Source: Sphingosinicella sp. LHD-64 (GTDB lineage: Bacteria; Pseudomonadota; Alphaproteobacteria; Sphingomonadales; Sphingomonadaceae). Taken from it: a DNA stretch of 64,000 nucleotides. A program made the translations under genes and the position numbers. Positions 26,441-35,604 of the stretch are shown piece by piece (the first letter of the stretch is position 1; each line of letters begins with the position of its first letter). Below the pieces are notes generated by a model that saw nothing but the letters and a program-made list of their open reading frames with translations, was not told the origin of the DNA and did not search any database. Location: positions 1,302,001 through 1,366,000 of the forward strand of contig NZ_JAVIFV010000001.1 of the NCBI RefSeq assembly GCF_031157375.1, given 5' to 3'.

Positions 26441-26538
26441 TTCGTCTCCTTTTTCGGCGCTTGTCCGACATTCGAGAACAGCCATGGCAGCCCTTGTCGC
26501 CAGGCGGTTCGTTTTTCCACCAATCTGGAAAGCGCGCG

Positions 26539-26567
26539 CCTATAAGCGGCTCCGGCGATTCTTGCAA
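26539..26567 (-). promoter_or_regulatory. Sigma-70-type promoter for rpmI-rplT
   Basis: On the minus strand TTGCAA (26567-26562), a 17-bp spacer and TATAGG (26544-26539) make a good -35/-10 pair, with transcription expected to start near 26532. The -35 overlaps the leader of the divergent glyoxalase-like gene. Confidence 0.6.
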
Positions 26568-26580
26568 GGGAGCTAAGTCG

Positions 26581-26994
26581 ATGGCGCACGAGGAACAGGG
26601 TCCAGCCGGCGGCGTCACCGCCCATCTCACCATCCGCGACAAGCGCGCCGCCGAGGCCGTGGAATTCTACAAAGCGGCGTTCGGCGCCGAGACGGCGATG
26701 GATCCGGTCAAGGCCGACGACGGCGAGCGGATCATGCATGCCCATCTGCTGCTCAATGGCGGCCACCTGATGCTCAATGACGACTTCCCCGAATATAGCG
26801 GCGGCGAGACCGCGCCGGGCAGCCTCACCCTGCATCTGCAGGTAATGGATGCCGACGCCGCCTGGGCCCGGGCGGTGGACGCGGGCGCCGAGATCGTGCT
26901 GCCGCTCGACGACCAGTTCTGGGGCGACCGCTACGGCCAGGTCCGCGACCCGTTCGGCTTCCGCTGGTCGATCGGCGCACCGGTCAAGGCCTGA
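26581..26994 (+). CDS. VOC-family (glyoxalase-like, PhnB type) protein
   Basis: The 137-residue protein has one vicinal-oxygen-chelate domain with paired beta-alpha-beta-beta-beta units: AHLTIRDKRAAEAVEFYKAAFGA near residue 14 and GSLTLHLQVMDADAAWARAVDAGAEIV near 81, ending DRYGQVRDPFGFRWSIG. This is the PhnB/YjdN subgroup, whose substrates are mostly unknown. ATG 26581 is preferred over an in-frame ATG at 26461 because GGGAG lies about 9 nt upstream and the domain starts there. It is 11 bp before the AraC gene, so the two are likely co-transcribed. Confidence 0.83.
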   Translation: MAHEEQGPAGGVTAHLTIRDKRAAEAVEFYKAAFGAETAMDPVKADDGERIMHAHLLLNGGHLMLNDDFPEYSGGETAPGSLTLHLQVMDADAAWARAVDAGAEIVLPLDDQFWGDRYGQVRDPFGFRWSIGAPVKA

Positions 26995-27005
26995 ACACCC
27001 GCCCG

Positions 27006-27869
27006 ATGGACCCGCGCCCGATCTCGGTGCGACGGCACGATGACGGCGTCGACCGCTGGGAGATGGTCGATGCTGCGCCGTCCCCTGAGCTGCGCGGACG
27101 GATCGGCCGCTATTCCGACTATTGGGAGGAGATTGCGAGCTTTGCCGCCCGGCGCGAGCTCGCCACGACCGAAGTCGTGCTGATCTACGCGCTCGCCGCG
27201 CCGCTGGAGATTACCGGCGCTGATGGCCGCGTGGTCACGGTCCGAGCCGGCGAGGCGTTCGTCGGCGGCATTTCCGATGCGACTTCATTGTCGCGCGGCC
27301 TCGGCCCGCAAGCCGGCATCCATGTTTTCATGCCGCTCGCCAGCATGGCGACAGTAACCGGCGCGCCGGTGGCCGAGATTGCCAACTGCGTGGCGCCGCT
27401 GCGCGACCTCATCGGCCGGGGCGCCGACGATTTCGGCAATGCGCTTTGCGACGCGGTGAATGCCGAAGCCCGGTTCGACCTGCTCGACGCCTTCTTTGCA
27501 CGGCGATTCGCGGACGCGCAGGAGACGGACCGGTCGGTCCCCTGGGCGATGCCGCACCTCGCCTCCGCGGTCGGCCCGCTGACTTCGAAGCTCGCCGCCG
27601 AGATCGGCTGGAGCCGCAAGCATTTCATCCAGCGCTTCCGCGACGCGACCGGCGTCTCGCCCGACCGCTATCGCCGCATCGCCCGGTTCGAGCGATTCGC
27701 CGCCGCCATTGCCGCCAGGCCGGACGACGGCCTCGCCGGCCTGGCGGCGGACTGCGGCTTCGTCGACCAGGCCCATCTCGCCCGCGACGTGCGCGCCTTC
27801 GCCGACATGACGCCCGGCGAGCTGCGCACGCGGCTGATCCCCGGCGGCGGCGGCGTGCGCCACGATTGA
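27006..27869 (+). CDS. AraC-family transcriptional regulator
   Basis: A 287-residue regulator whose N-terminal sensor half (about 1-170) lacks obvious ligand motifs. The C-terminal AraC/XylS domain has two helix-turn-helices: LTSKLAAEIGWSRKHFIQRFRDATGVSPDRYRRIARFER near residue 197 and LAGLAADCGFVDQAHLARDVRAFADMTPGELR near 245. It sits between two VOC-domain genes and is followed by the second after 64 bp, so it may sense the substrate handled by them. The link is inference from position. Confidence 0.88.
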   Translation: MDPRPISVRRHDDGVDRWEMVDAAPSPELRGRIGRYSDYWEEIASFAARRELATTEVVLIYALAAPLEITGADGRVVTVRAGEAFVGGISDATSLSRGLGPQAGIHVFMPLASMATVTGAPVAEIANCVAPLRDLIGRGADDFGNALCDAVNAEARFDLLDAFFARRFADAQETDRSVPWAMPHLASAVGPLTSKLAAEIGWSRKHFIQRFRDATGVSPDRYRRIARFERFAAAIAARPDDGLAGLAADCGFVDQAHLARDVRAFADMTPGELRTRLIPGGGGVRHD

Positions 27870-27933
27870 GGTAACAACGATACAAGAAACGGCCCCGCGA
27901 TCCGCCTATCCGGCAGACGAAAGGAGCAAGACC

Positions 27934-28365
27934 ATGAGCAATGCCGTCATCTTCCCCTGTCTGCGCTACGACGACGCGCCGGCCGCGATCGACTTCCTGT
28001 GCGAGGCCTTCGGCTTTGCCCGCCACGCGGTCTACACCGACGAACAGGATCCCGGCATCGTCCACCACGCCCAGCTCACCCTCGGCAGCTCGATGGTGAT
28101 GCTGGGTTCGGCAAGGCCGGGCGAATATGTCGAACGCTACGGCTGGAAGACGGTGGCCGAGGCGGGCGGCATCACTTCCTGCATCGCCGCTTTCGTCGCC
28201 GATCCCGACGCGCACCACGACCGCGCCAGGGCGGCGGGCGCCGAGATCGTCACGGCCCCGCACGACAATCCCGGCTATCCCGGCCGCAGCTACGATGCCC
28301 GCGATCCCGGAGGCTATGTCTGGAACTTCGGCAGCTACGATCCCTGGGCCGAACCCGGCGCTTAA
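27934..28365 (+). CDS. VOC-family (glyoxalase/bleomycin-resistance-like) protein
   Basis: The 143-residue protein has a single VOC domain: IFPCLRYDDAPAAIDFLCEAFGFARH near residue 6, HHAQLTLGSSMVMLGS near 42, and a C-terminal PGRSYDARDPGGYVWNFGSYDPW that supplies the last metal-ligand strand. It is a different branch from the PhnB-type protein at 26581. AAAGGAG 8 nt upstream supports the start. Members include antibiotic-binding and isomerase enzymes, and no specific substrate can be assigned. Confidence 0.83.
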   Translation: MSNAVIFPCLRYDDAPAAIDFLCEAFGFARHAVYTDEQDPGIVHHAQLTLGSSMVMLGSARPGEYVERYGWKTVAEAGGITSCIAAFVADPDAHHDRARAAGAEIVTAPHDNPGYPGRSYDARDPGGYVWNFGSYDPWAEPGA

Positions 28366-28432
28366 TTTGGCTCTTTCCGGGCCGGGCCCGCAGTCTATGA
28401 CTGGCGTGCAAATATTGAGGGGAGACTCGTCA

Positions 28433-29611
28433 ATGCGCGGCACGCGATTCTACAGCGTTCTGACCACCGCCCTCGCTGTTGGCGTCCTAGCCGTTCCTGC
28501 CGCCGCCCAGCAACGAGGCCGCGCCATCGACGTGGGCCCGCCATTCAACGCCGAGTTGGTGGCCGACCTGGCGGAACCCTGGGCGATGACCTTCCTGCCT
28601 GACGGGCGGATGCTGGTCACGGAGAAGCGCGGGACTCTGCATCTGGTGACCCGGGAGGGTCAGGTCTCGCGGGCGATCAGCGGCGTGCCCCCGGTCGTCT
28701 ACAACGTTCATGGCGGTTTGGGCGACGTGGTGCTGCACCCGAGCTTTGCGGAAAACGGCTTGGTCTATCTGACCTGGGCCGAAGCCGGCGAAGGCGGCAC
28801 GAGCGGCGCCGCCATGGGCCGCGGCCGCCTGAACCCGGAGACGCTGCGGCTGGAGGGCTTCGAGGTGCTGTGGCGCCAGACCCCCAAGGTGGCGCAGGAG
28901 CGTCATTACTCCTATCGCATGGCCTTCTCGCCGGACGGCCAGCATCTGTTCGTCACCTCGGGCGATCGCTGGATGCCCGAGACCGCCCAGGACAACAGCG
29001 ACAATCTTGGCGCTGTGCTACGCCTGACCCCCGACGGTCGGGCCGCGCCCGGCAATCCGATGTACAGCCAGGGCGGCGCGACCGCCGAGATCTGGTCCTA
29101 CGGCCATCGCAGCCTGGTCGGCATCGCCTTCAACGCGCAAGGCGAGCTGTGGGAGACCGAAATGGGACCCACCGGCGGTGACGAGCTCCAGAGGATCGAG
29201 CCCGGCCTGAACTATGGCTGGCCGCTCGTCTCCTATGGCGACAACTATCGCGGCGGCGACATCCCGGGCCACGACACCCGTCCCGATCTCCGCGCCCCCG
29301 AAGCCTATTGGAATCCCGTCATTTCGCCCACGAGCATGATCTTCTATTCCGGCGACCTGTTCCCCGAATGGCGCGGCTCGGCCCTGCTCGCCGGGCTGAC
29401 TTCCAAGGCCCTGATCCGCGTCACCTTCCAGTGCACCCTGGCCTTCCGCACGATCTGCGAAGCCGAGCGCTTCCCCCTGAACGCCCGCCTGCGCGAGGTC
29501 GAACAGGGGCCCGACGGCGCGGTCTGGCTCCTGGAAGACGGCGGCGGCGGGGACGATCCATCAGCCGGGCGGCTCATACGGCTCGCGCCGCGAGGATCGC
29601 CGCCTGGTTGA
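28433..29611 (+). CDS. PQQ-dependent sugar dehydrogenase (soluble aldose dehydrogenase family)
   Basis: The 392-residue secreted protein has a Sec signal cleaved near VPAAAQQR (residue 25) and a six-bladed beta-propeller of the GDH-B/YliI type: EPWAMTFLPDGRMLVTEKRG near 44, the metal and PQQ contacts RHYSYRMAFSPDGQHLFVTSGDR near 162, SYGHRSLVGIAF near 220 and MGPTGGDELQRIEPGLNYGWP near 242. Such enzymes oxidise aldoses in the periplasm using PQQ; no PQQ synthesis genes are in the window. The start follows GAGGGGAG. An upstream in-frame reading through the VOC gene is rejected. Confidence 0.88.
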   Translation: MRGTRFYSVLTTALAVGVLAVPAAAQQRGRAIDVGPPFNAELVADLAEPWAMTFLPDGRMLVTEKRGTLHLVTREGQVSRAISGVPPVVYNVHGGLGDVVLHPSFAENGLVYLTWAEAGEGGTSGAAMGRGRLNPETLRLEGFEVLWRQTPKVAQERHYSYRMAFSPDGQHLFVTSGDRWMPETAQDNSDNLGAVLRLTPDGRAAPGNPMYSQGGATAEIWSYGHRSLVGIAFNAQGELWETEMGPTGGDELQRIEPGLNYGWPLVSYGDNYRGGDIPGHDTRPDLRAPEAYWNPVISPTSMIFYSGDLFPEWRGSALLAGLTSKALIRVTFQCTLAFRTICEAERFPLNARLREVEQGPDGAVWLLEDGGGGDDPSAGRLIRLAPRGSPPG

Positions 29612-29620
29612 GCGCTGAGC

Positions 29621-30556
<936 letters not shown>

Positions 30557-30665
30557 GCGCCAAGAGCCCCGGCTGCGACAGTTTCGTGAAGCCGCACCCT
30601 TAGGCGGGCGTGGCGCGCTCGAAAAGGGTGTTGTTCGGGCCCCGGTCCCAATTAGGGTGCCGGTC

Positions 30666-31184
30666 ATGGGGCAAACCACCTTCCGATACACTGAGGCCGA
30701 TCTCATCGCGGCGAACCACGCCTTTCAGCGCACCCAGCTGCGCAGCCGTAAGGCGTTGTTCTTCGCGACGTTCATGATCATCTGGTGCGCGGGCACGGGC
30801 GCGGTGATGGCGATGCTCGATCGAAAGACGATATGGCCGTCCGCTCTGGGAGGCTTCGTGATCGGGCTCGCGGTCCTGGCCCTCATCCTGCTCGGGAACC
30901 GGCTCTATGCCGTTCGCTACGCCCGCCGCAACTTCGCCCAGCAGCGCAATCTCGCCGACGAGTACCGGATCGCCTGGGACGACCAGGGTTTTGAGAGCGT
31001 CGCCGAACGGGGCAGCTTCAGACAGGACTGGGCGGAATTCCATCGCTGGCTGGAGGATGACAGGCTGTTCATGCTCTTCCTGTCCGAGCGCTTGTATATC
31101 GGGATTCCGAAGCGGGCGTTACCGCCCGATCAGCTGATATCGCTGCGCGGACATCTCGAGCGTGCCGGACCCCCGAAGCTCTGA
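30666..31184 (+). CDS. YcxB-like membrane protein
   Basis: A 172-residue protein with two adjacent transmembrane helices (about residues 30-50 and 56-78) followed by a cytoplasmic C-terminal module: [32 protein letters not shown] near 96, [19 protein letters not shown] near 135. This is the YcxB-like C-terminal domain pattern (PH-like fold), of unknown function. Start ATG 30666 is chosen; a GTG six bases earlier is possible. It is divergent from prs. Confidence 0.75.
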   Translation: MGQTTFRYTEADLIAANHAFQRTQLRSRKALFFATFMIIWCAGTGAVMAMLDRKTIWPSALGGFVIGLAVLALILLGNRLYAVRYARRNFAQQRNLADEYRIAWDDQGFESVAERGSFRQDWAEFHRWLEDDRLFMLFLSERLYIGIPKRALPPDQLISLRGHLERAGPPKL

Positions 31185-31223
31185 AAGCTTGTCGACCTGC
31201 GGGTGGGGGCCTAGGCGGGCGCG

Positions 31224-32561
31224 ATGACCGTCGTCACCCGCTTCGCTCCCTCCCCGACCGGCCGGCTCCATGTCGGCAACATCCGGGCGGCCGTCCATAA
31301 CTGGCTGTGGGCGAAGAAGAACGGCGGGCGCTTCCTGCTCCGGCTCGACGACACCGACCGGGCACGCAGCGAGGAGGCGTTCGTCGCGGCGATCCGGGCC
31401 GATCTCGCCTGGCTCGGGCTGAGGCCGGACGCGGAGGAGCGCCAGTCCGCCCGCTTCGGCCGCTACGAGGCGGCGCTCCAGCAGCTGATCGCAAGCGGGC
31501 GGGTCTATCCGGCCTATGAGACGGCGCAGGAGCTGGATCTCAGGCGCAAGGTGCTGCTCGGGCGCGGCCTGCCGCCAGTCTATGATCGCGCGGCACTGGC
31601 GCTGACCGAGGCGGAGCGGGCAAAGCTGGAGGCCGAGGGGCGCCGGCCGCACTGGCGCTTCAAGCTCGATCATGAAGCGCCGATTGTCTGGGACGACCTG
31701 ATCCGGGGGCCGCAGAAGTTCGATCCGGCGCTGCTCAGCGATCCCGTCATCCGGCGCGAGGACGGGAGCTGGCTCTATATGCTGCCGAGCGTCGTCGACG
31801 ACATCGACATGGCGGTGACCCATGTCGTGCGCGGCGAGGACCATGTCACCAACACCGGCCTCCAGCTCCAGATGTTCGAGGCGCTCGGCGCGACGCCCCC
31901 GGTCTTCGCGCACGAGGCGCTGCTGACCGGATCGGAAGGCAAGCTTTCCAAGCGGCTGGGGTCGCTCGGGGTCGACGCGATGCGCGAGGCGGGGGTGGAG
32001 CCGGAGGCGATGGTGTCGAAAGTGGCGCGGATCGGGACGTCGCTGCCGGTCGAGGCGTTCGTCGACGCGGGACCGCTCATCGATGGGTTCGATTTTGCGA
32101 CATTCGGGCGGGCGCCGGCGCGGTTCGATATGGACGAGTTGGCGGCGCTGAGTGCGCGGATCGTGCACCAGCTGCCCTTCGAACGTGTCGCCGGGCGCCT
32201 TCCGGCGGGCATGGGTGCGGCGGACTGGGATGCGCTCCGGCCGAACCTCAAGGCCGTCGCCGAGGCAGCGGACTGGTGGGAGATCCTGCACGGCCATGTC
32301 GAGCAGGCGGCGCCCGCGGAGGACCGCGCATTTCTCGCCGAAGCGGCAGAGGCCGCAGCGGCGATCGACTGGGCGGCAGCGCCCTGGACCCAGCTCGTGG
32401 CACGGCTCAAGGACACCAGCGGGCGCGCCGGCAAGAGCCTGTTCCATCCGCTGCGCCGGGCGCTCACCGGGCGGGACAGCGGGCCGGAAATGGCGGCCCT
32501 GTTGCCGCTGATCGGCAGGGACGAGACAGTGGCGCGACTGCGGGCGGCGGCGGGCGCCTAG
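31224..32561 (+). CDS. gltX: Glutamate--tRNA ligase
   Basis: The 445-residue class I synthetase has FAPSPTGRLHVGNIRAAV at residues 7-24 (HIGH motif as HVGN), a KLSKR motif near 240 and the C-terminal anticodon-binding helical domain (about 300-445). No zinc-knuckle Cys cluster is visible, as in the GlnRS-proofreading GluRS2 type common when a genome has two GluRS. Its stop codon TAG shares CTAG with the stop of the convergent OsmC gene. gluQ at 533 is a paralogue lacking the anticodon domain. Confidence 0.95.
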   Translation: MTVVTRFAPSPTGRLHVGNIRAAVHNWLWAKKNGGRFLLRLDDTDRARSEEAFVAAIRADLAWLGLRPDAEERQSARFGRYEAALQQLIASGRVYPAYETAQELDLRRKVLLGRGLPPVYDRAALALTEAERAKLEAEGRRPHWRFKLDHEAPIVWDDLIRGPQKFDPALLSDPVIRREDGSWLYMLPSVVDDIDMAVTHVVRGEDHVTNTGLQLQMFEALGATPPVFAHEALLTGSEGKLSKRLGSLGVDAMREAGVEPEAMVSKVARIGTSLPVEAFVDAGPLIDGFDFATFGRAPARFDMDELAALSARIVHQLPFERVAGRLPAGMGAADWDALRPNLKAVAEAADWWEILHGHVEQAAPAEDRAFLAEAAEAAAAIDWAAAPWTQLVARLKDTSGRAGKSLFHPLRRALTGRDSGPEMAALLPLIGRDETVARLRAAAGA

Positions 32562-33061
32562 GTCAACGCCTGCTGCATCTGCTGCTCGTGACGCTCGGCC
32601 GGCTCGCCGGGCATGTGCTCGGCGGGCGAGCCGGTGTCGGTCACGACCTCGAAGCCGCGCATGAAGGTGCGGTGGACCGGGCATTTGTCGGCGATCTCGA
32701 GCAGCTTCGCACGCCGTTCGGGCGCGAGGCCGCCCTCCAGCACGATCAGCCGGTTGAAGCGGTCGCGCGGCGGCGCGCCCTCGGTGCCCGGCAACAGGAC
32801 GTGGGCGACCTCGACGCTCAAGGGCGGCAGCTCCCACCCCTTGCGCTCGGCATAGAGGCGTAGCGTCATCGCGGTGCAGGCGGCGAGCGCGGCGGAGAGC
32901 AGCTCATAGGGCGTCGGACCCGTGCCGCCACCGCCGACCGCCTCCGGCTCGTCGGCGAGGATGACGCCGCCGCGCACTGCGATCTCCGCCTGGAAGCGGC
33001 CGAATCCGGTCGGGCGTGCGACGACTGCATTGTCCGCGGTCTCAAACTGTTTCAGGGCCAT
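32558..33061 (-). CDS. OsmC-family protein
   Basis: A 167-residue OsmC/Ohr-like protein. The family core is GGTGPTPYELLSAALAACTAMTLRLYAERKGW near residue 45, with the first redox cysteine in AACTAM, and the second region is LLEIADKCPVHRTF near 122 with CPVH. OsmC-type proteins reduce organic peroxides using these two cysteines, which fits a thiol-peroxidase role. Start MALKQFETADNAV at 33061; the longer reading runs through the LysE gene. Its stop shares the palindrome CTAG (32558-32561) with the gltX stop. Confidence 0.85.
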   Translation of the reverse strand: MALKQFETADNAVVARPTGFGRFQAEIAVRGGVILADEPEAVGGGGTGPTPYELLSAALAACTAMTLRLYAERKGWELPPLSVEVAHVLLPGTEGAPPRDRFNRLIVLEGGLAPERRAKLLEIADKCPVHRTFMRGFEVVTDTGSPAEHMPGEPAERHEQQMQQALT

Positions 33062-33078
33062 GCGGCCCTTCTCGGCCG

Positions 33079-33690
33079 CTAGCGCGTCGCGATCAAGGCC
33101 CCGGCGCCGACCATCGTGCCGCCGGCGGCGCGGTTCACCGCCCGGATTCGCGCCGGCGTGCGCAGCCAGCGCGCCGCGCGGCCGGCGAGCAGCGCATAAG
33201 CGCTCATGATCAGGAGGTTCACCGCAAAGACTATGGCGGCGATCACCAGCGCGTCGGCGAGGGTCAGCCGGGTCACGTCCATCAGCAGCGGCATGAGGCT
33301 GGCATGGAACAGGATCGCCTTGGGATTGCCGAGCGCGATCGCCCCGCCGAGCCAGAGCTGGCGCGACAGGCGATGCTCGCGCGCCGCCGCGTCGCCCAGC
33401 GGCTGGACCGGCGCACGCCACATCCGGATGCCGAGCCAGACGAGCCAGGCGGCACCAGCATATTTGACGAAGGCGAACAGCCAGCCGAACGCCGCGGCGG
33501 CGGCGGCGAGACCGAGGATGGCGAGGCCGACGAGGACAACGTCGCCGATCGCGACGCCAAGGCCCATGGCGAGCGCCGGACGGGCGCCCCTGACCACGCC
33601 GGTGGAGAGCACGGCGAGCATCGCCGGGCCGGGCGTGGCGGCGGCGATGAACAAGGCGACGGCGTAGGCGATCGCGGCGGTGGTTGTCAT
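33079..33690 (-). CDS. LysE-family amino-acid exporter
   Basis: The 203-residue membrane protein has six predicted helices and the LysE/RhtB signature: AAATPGPAMLAVLSTGVVRGARPALAMGLGVAIGD at residues 16-50 and LWLGGAIALGNPKAILFH near 118. The family exports amino acids or homoserine lactones; the specificity cannot be told. It is separated by 17 bp from the downstream OsmC gene, so both may share a transcript. ATG 33690 is preferred to the longer reading at 33810. Confidence 0.85.
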   Translation of the reverse strand: MTTTAAIAYAVALFIAAATPGPAMLAVLSTGVVRGARPALAMGLGVAIGDVVLVGLAILGLAAAAAAFGWLFAFVKYAGAAWLVWLGIRMWRAPVQPLGDAAAREHRLSRQLWLGGAIALGNPKAILFHASLMPLLMDVTRLTLADALVIAAIVFAVNLLIMSAYALLAGRAARWLRTPARIRAVNRAAGGTMVGAGALIATR

Positions 33691-33806
33691 GGTGGACCTC
33701 CTGACAGAGGCGGATGGTCTAGGATCGGCGGGCGCGGCCAGCAATGCCGATGAGGACGAGATTCCGGGCGGGAGATCAAGGGGAGTTTGGGCTGGTCGGC
33801 ACCCTC

Positions 33807-34319
33807 TCACGCCATCTTGAGCAGCAGCACCCAGGCGCAGCCGAGGATGGTGACGGCGCCGCCGGCCACGGTCAGGCGGGCCGCCCAGGCAACGAGGCGG
33901 CTCTGGGCGTCGACCGACGCGACATAGGCGGCGAGCAGGCGCTGGGCGAGCGCGACGGGATCGTCCTCGATCCCTTCCGGCGAGAATTCCTCGCCGATCA
34001 TGATCGCGCGCACGCAGAGCAGCGACGAGGCCGCGAGCAGGATCACGCCGAGGCCGATCAGCACGACCTCGAACGGCTGGTTCGCCGCATCGAGGCTCAG
34101 GGGCGCGCCGGGCGAGGCGGTGAGCGGGTTGATGCCGGCGGTAATGAGCAGCGCATCGAAGGCGAGCAGGGCGCCGATCCGGACCGACAGGTCGAGATCC
34201 TTGTGCTGCGCATAAGCGAGATCGGCCATGAAGCCGGGATCGGGCGCGCCGCGATGGATCGCCTGGAAAGCGCGGAGCATCGACCGGGCGGAAGCGGGGC
34301 GCAGGCGGCGGAACGGCAT
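33807..34319 (-). CDS. Unrecognised membrane protein, three helices
   Basis: The 170-residue product has a cytoplasmic N-terminus (about 1-40, with FMADLAYAQHKDLDLSVRIGALLAFDALLITAG leading into the first helix at about 46-63), a second helix at about 84-104, a long charged middle and a third helix at about 143-166. Layout (paired helices, amphipathic linker, last helix) resembles small membrane proteins of the DUF5706/PycTM type, but the sequence match is too weak to assert this. No nucleotide cyclase or defence partner is adjacent. Start at ATG 34319. Confidence 0.6.
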   Translation of the reverse strand: MPFRRLRPASARSMLRAFQAIHRGAPDPGFMADLAYAQHKDLDLSVRIGALLAFDALLITAGINPLTASPGAPLSLDAANQPFEVVLIGLGVILLAASSLLCVRAIMIGEEFSPEGIEDDPVALAQRLLAAYVASVDAQSRLVAWAARLTVAGGAVTILGCAWVLLLKMA

Positions 34320-34367
34320 GACCCGATCATGCCATCGGTGCGCCGCGACGGCGAGAGGGGATGTGCG

Positions 34368-34796
34368 TCAGCTCCCCGGCGTGCTGAAGCGGGCGAATTG
34401 CGGGAGCGCGGGATTGGCCGCCTCCCAGGAGAGGCGCTCCCTGGTCCAGATTTCCTTGGACGGCGGGCAGGCCTCGGGGTCATCGAGCGAAGCGGTGGTG
34501 ACATCGAACAGGCCGGGGCGGTTGGCGCGGGTGTAACTGAGCGACGTGCCGCAGCGGGCGCAGAAGCCGCGTTCGACGCCGGGCGACGATTCGTAGATGG
34601 CGAGCGTGCCGGCGACGATCTCGACCGCCTCCTCCGGGAAGATCGCCCAGGCGAGCGACGGTCCGCCGGTCGCCCGACGGCAGGAGTCGCAATGGCAGAG
34701 CGAGGTGGCGTTGGGAGCACCGGTGGCGCGGTAGCGGACGGCGCCGCAGAGGCAGCCACCGGTAAGGATTGTCGAGGCGTCGGGTGATTGGGTCAT
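34368..34796 (-). CDS. GFA-family (glutathione-dependent formaldehyde-activating-like) zinc protein
   Basis: A 142-residue protein with the GFA zinc-binding cysteines: GGCLCGAVRYRATG near residue 13, LCHCDSCRRATGGPS near 32 and GFCARCGTSLSY near 76. These are structural zinc sites of a Mss4-like fold. Founding members bind glutathione-formaldehyde adducts, but most family members have no proven activity. ATG 34796 (MTQSPDAS) is preferred over the longer non-ATG start at 34811. The 157-bp gap upstream contains repeat 34850-34935. Confidence 0.83.
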   Translation of the reverse strand: MTQSPDASTILTGGCLCGAVRYRATGAPNATSLCHCDSCRRATGGPSLAWAIFPEEAVEIVAGTLAIYESSPGVERGFCARCGTSLSYTRANRPGLFDVTTASLDDPEACPPSKEIWTRERLSWEAANPALPQFARFSTPGS

Positions 34797-34849
34797 GCCC
34801 GCTTGTGCCACAGCCGTGTCGGCGCGGCGAGGCGGGGTTCATCTCAACA

Positions 34850-34935
34850 CCGTTCGGGCTGAGCTTGTCGAAGCTTTGCCCTTTTCCCCTGCACCAGCAA
34901 GAAAGGCAGCCCTTCGACAAGCTCAGGGCGAACGG
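34850..34935. repeat. GAGCTTGTCGAAG palindromic repeat
   Basis: CCGTTCG (34850-34856) pairs with CGAACGG (34929-34935), and CTGAGCTTGTCGAAG pairs with CTTCGACAAGCTCAG, with a short central loop. It lies between the start of the GFA gene and the end of the lipoprotein gene (both minus strand). Repeats with this TGAGCTTGTCGAAGG core are very common in proteobacterial intergenic DNA. It may act as a terminator for the upstream GFA-side or as an mRNA end stabiliser. Confidence 0.85.
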
Positions 34936-34953
34936 AGTTTGTGACGAGCGCGG

Positions 34954-35511
34954 TCAACCCCGCGGCACCTCGATCGTCGGCCCCAGATTGGCGACGACCT
35001 CGCGGGCGTTGAAGTCGCGGCGGCCCTGACGCTGGCCGTCATACATCAGGATCTCGGCGACCGCCTCGAAGCTCTGGACGGTGCGCACGTCGATATTGTC
35101 GGCCCAGAAGGGATCGCCGAACCAGGGGTCCCAGCGCCGCCAGCCCCAGGCGCCGCGATAGCGCCAGGACGGGCGCCACCAGCCATAGGGGCCGCCCGGG
35201 AACGGATCGCGGTAGACGCGGGTCTCGACATTGCGATCGGTGACGCGGTCGACAATGGTGAAGCCGTCATGGCCCTGTTCCAGCGTCAGCTCGGCAGCGC
35301 GGAACAGGAGGTAGGTCTCGACCCGCTGGCGCGAGGTGAGGCTGTTGCCGGCGAAGCTCACCTGCCAGCGGTTGCGGGCGATCCGCTGCTCGGCAAAGCC
35401 CCCGGAGGAGCGCGCGCCGGGCGCACCGATCGGCTGATAGGGTGTGGGCGTGGCGCAGGCGGCGACGAGCAGTGCGGCGGCGAGCGCGGACGCGCGGAAG
35501 ATGCGAGCCAT
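34954..35511 (-). CDS. CC0125/CC1285-family lipoprotein
   Basis: The 185-residue protein begins MARIFRASALAAALLVAACA with a lipobox at Cys-19 and is expected to be anchored in the outer membrane. The body contains FAEQRIARNRWQVSFAGN near 40, ETYLLFRAAELTLEQGHDGF near 64, and a Trp/Tyr/Pro-rich central stretch (about 105-130). This fits a Caulobacter-named small lipoprotein family of unknown function. It is a single gene divergent from the DUF1905 gene. Start ATG 35511; the longer in-frame reading is antisense to that gene. Confidence 0.75.
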   Translation of the reverse strand: MARIFRASALAAALLVAACATPTPYQPIGAPGARSSGGFAEQRIARNRWQVSFAGNSLTSRQRVETYLLFRAAELTLEQGHDGFTIVDRVTDRNVETRVYRDPFPGGPYGWWRPSWRYRGAWGWRRWDPWFGDPFWADNIDVRTVQSFEAVAEILMYDGQRQGRRDFNAREVVANLGPTIEVPRG

Positions 35512-35604
35512 GACGGCCTCCTTCCCGTAAAGCGACTGGGTCCTGAAGACATCAACACTTTCGGGCCGCCGCCGTTCCGGCACGGCTGATCGGGAGGCAG
35601 ACCA

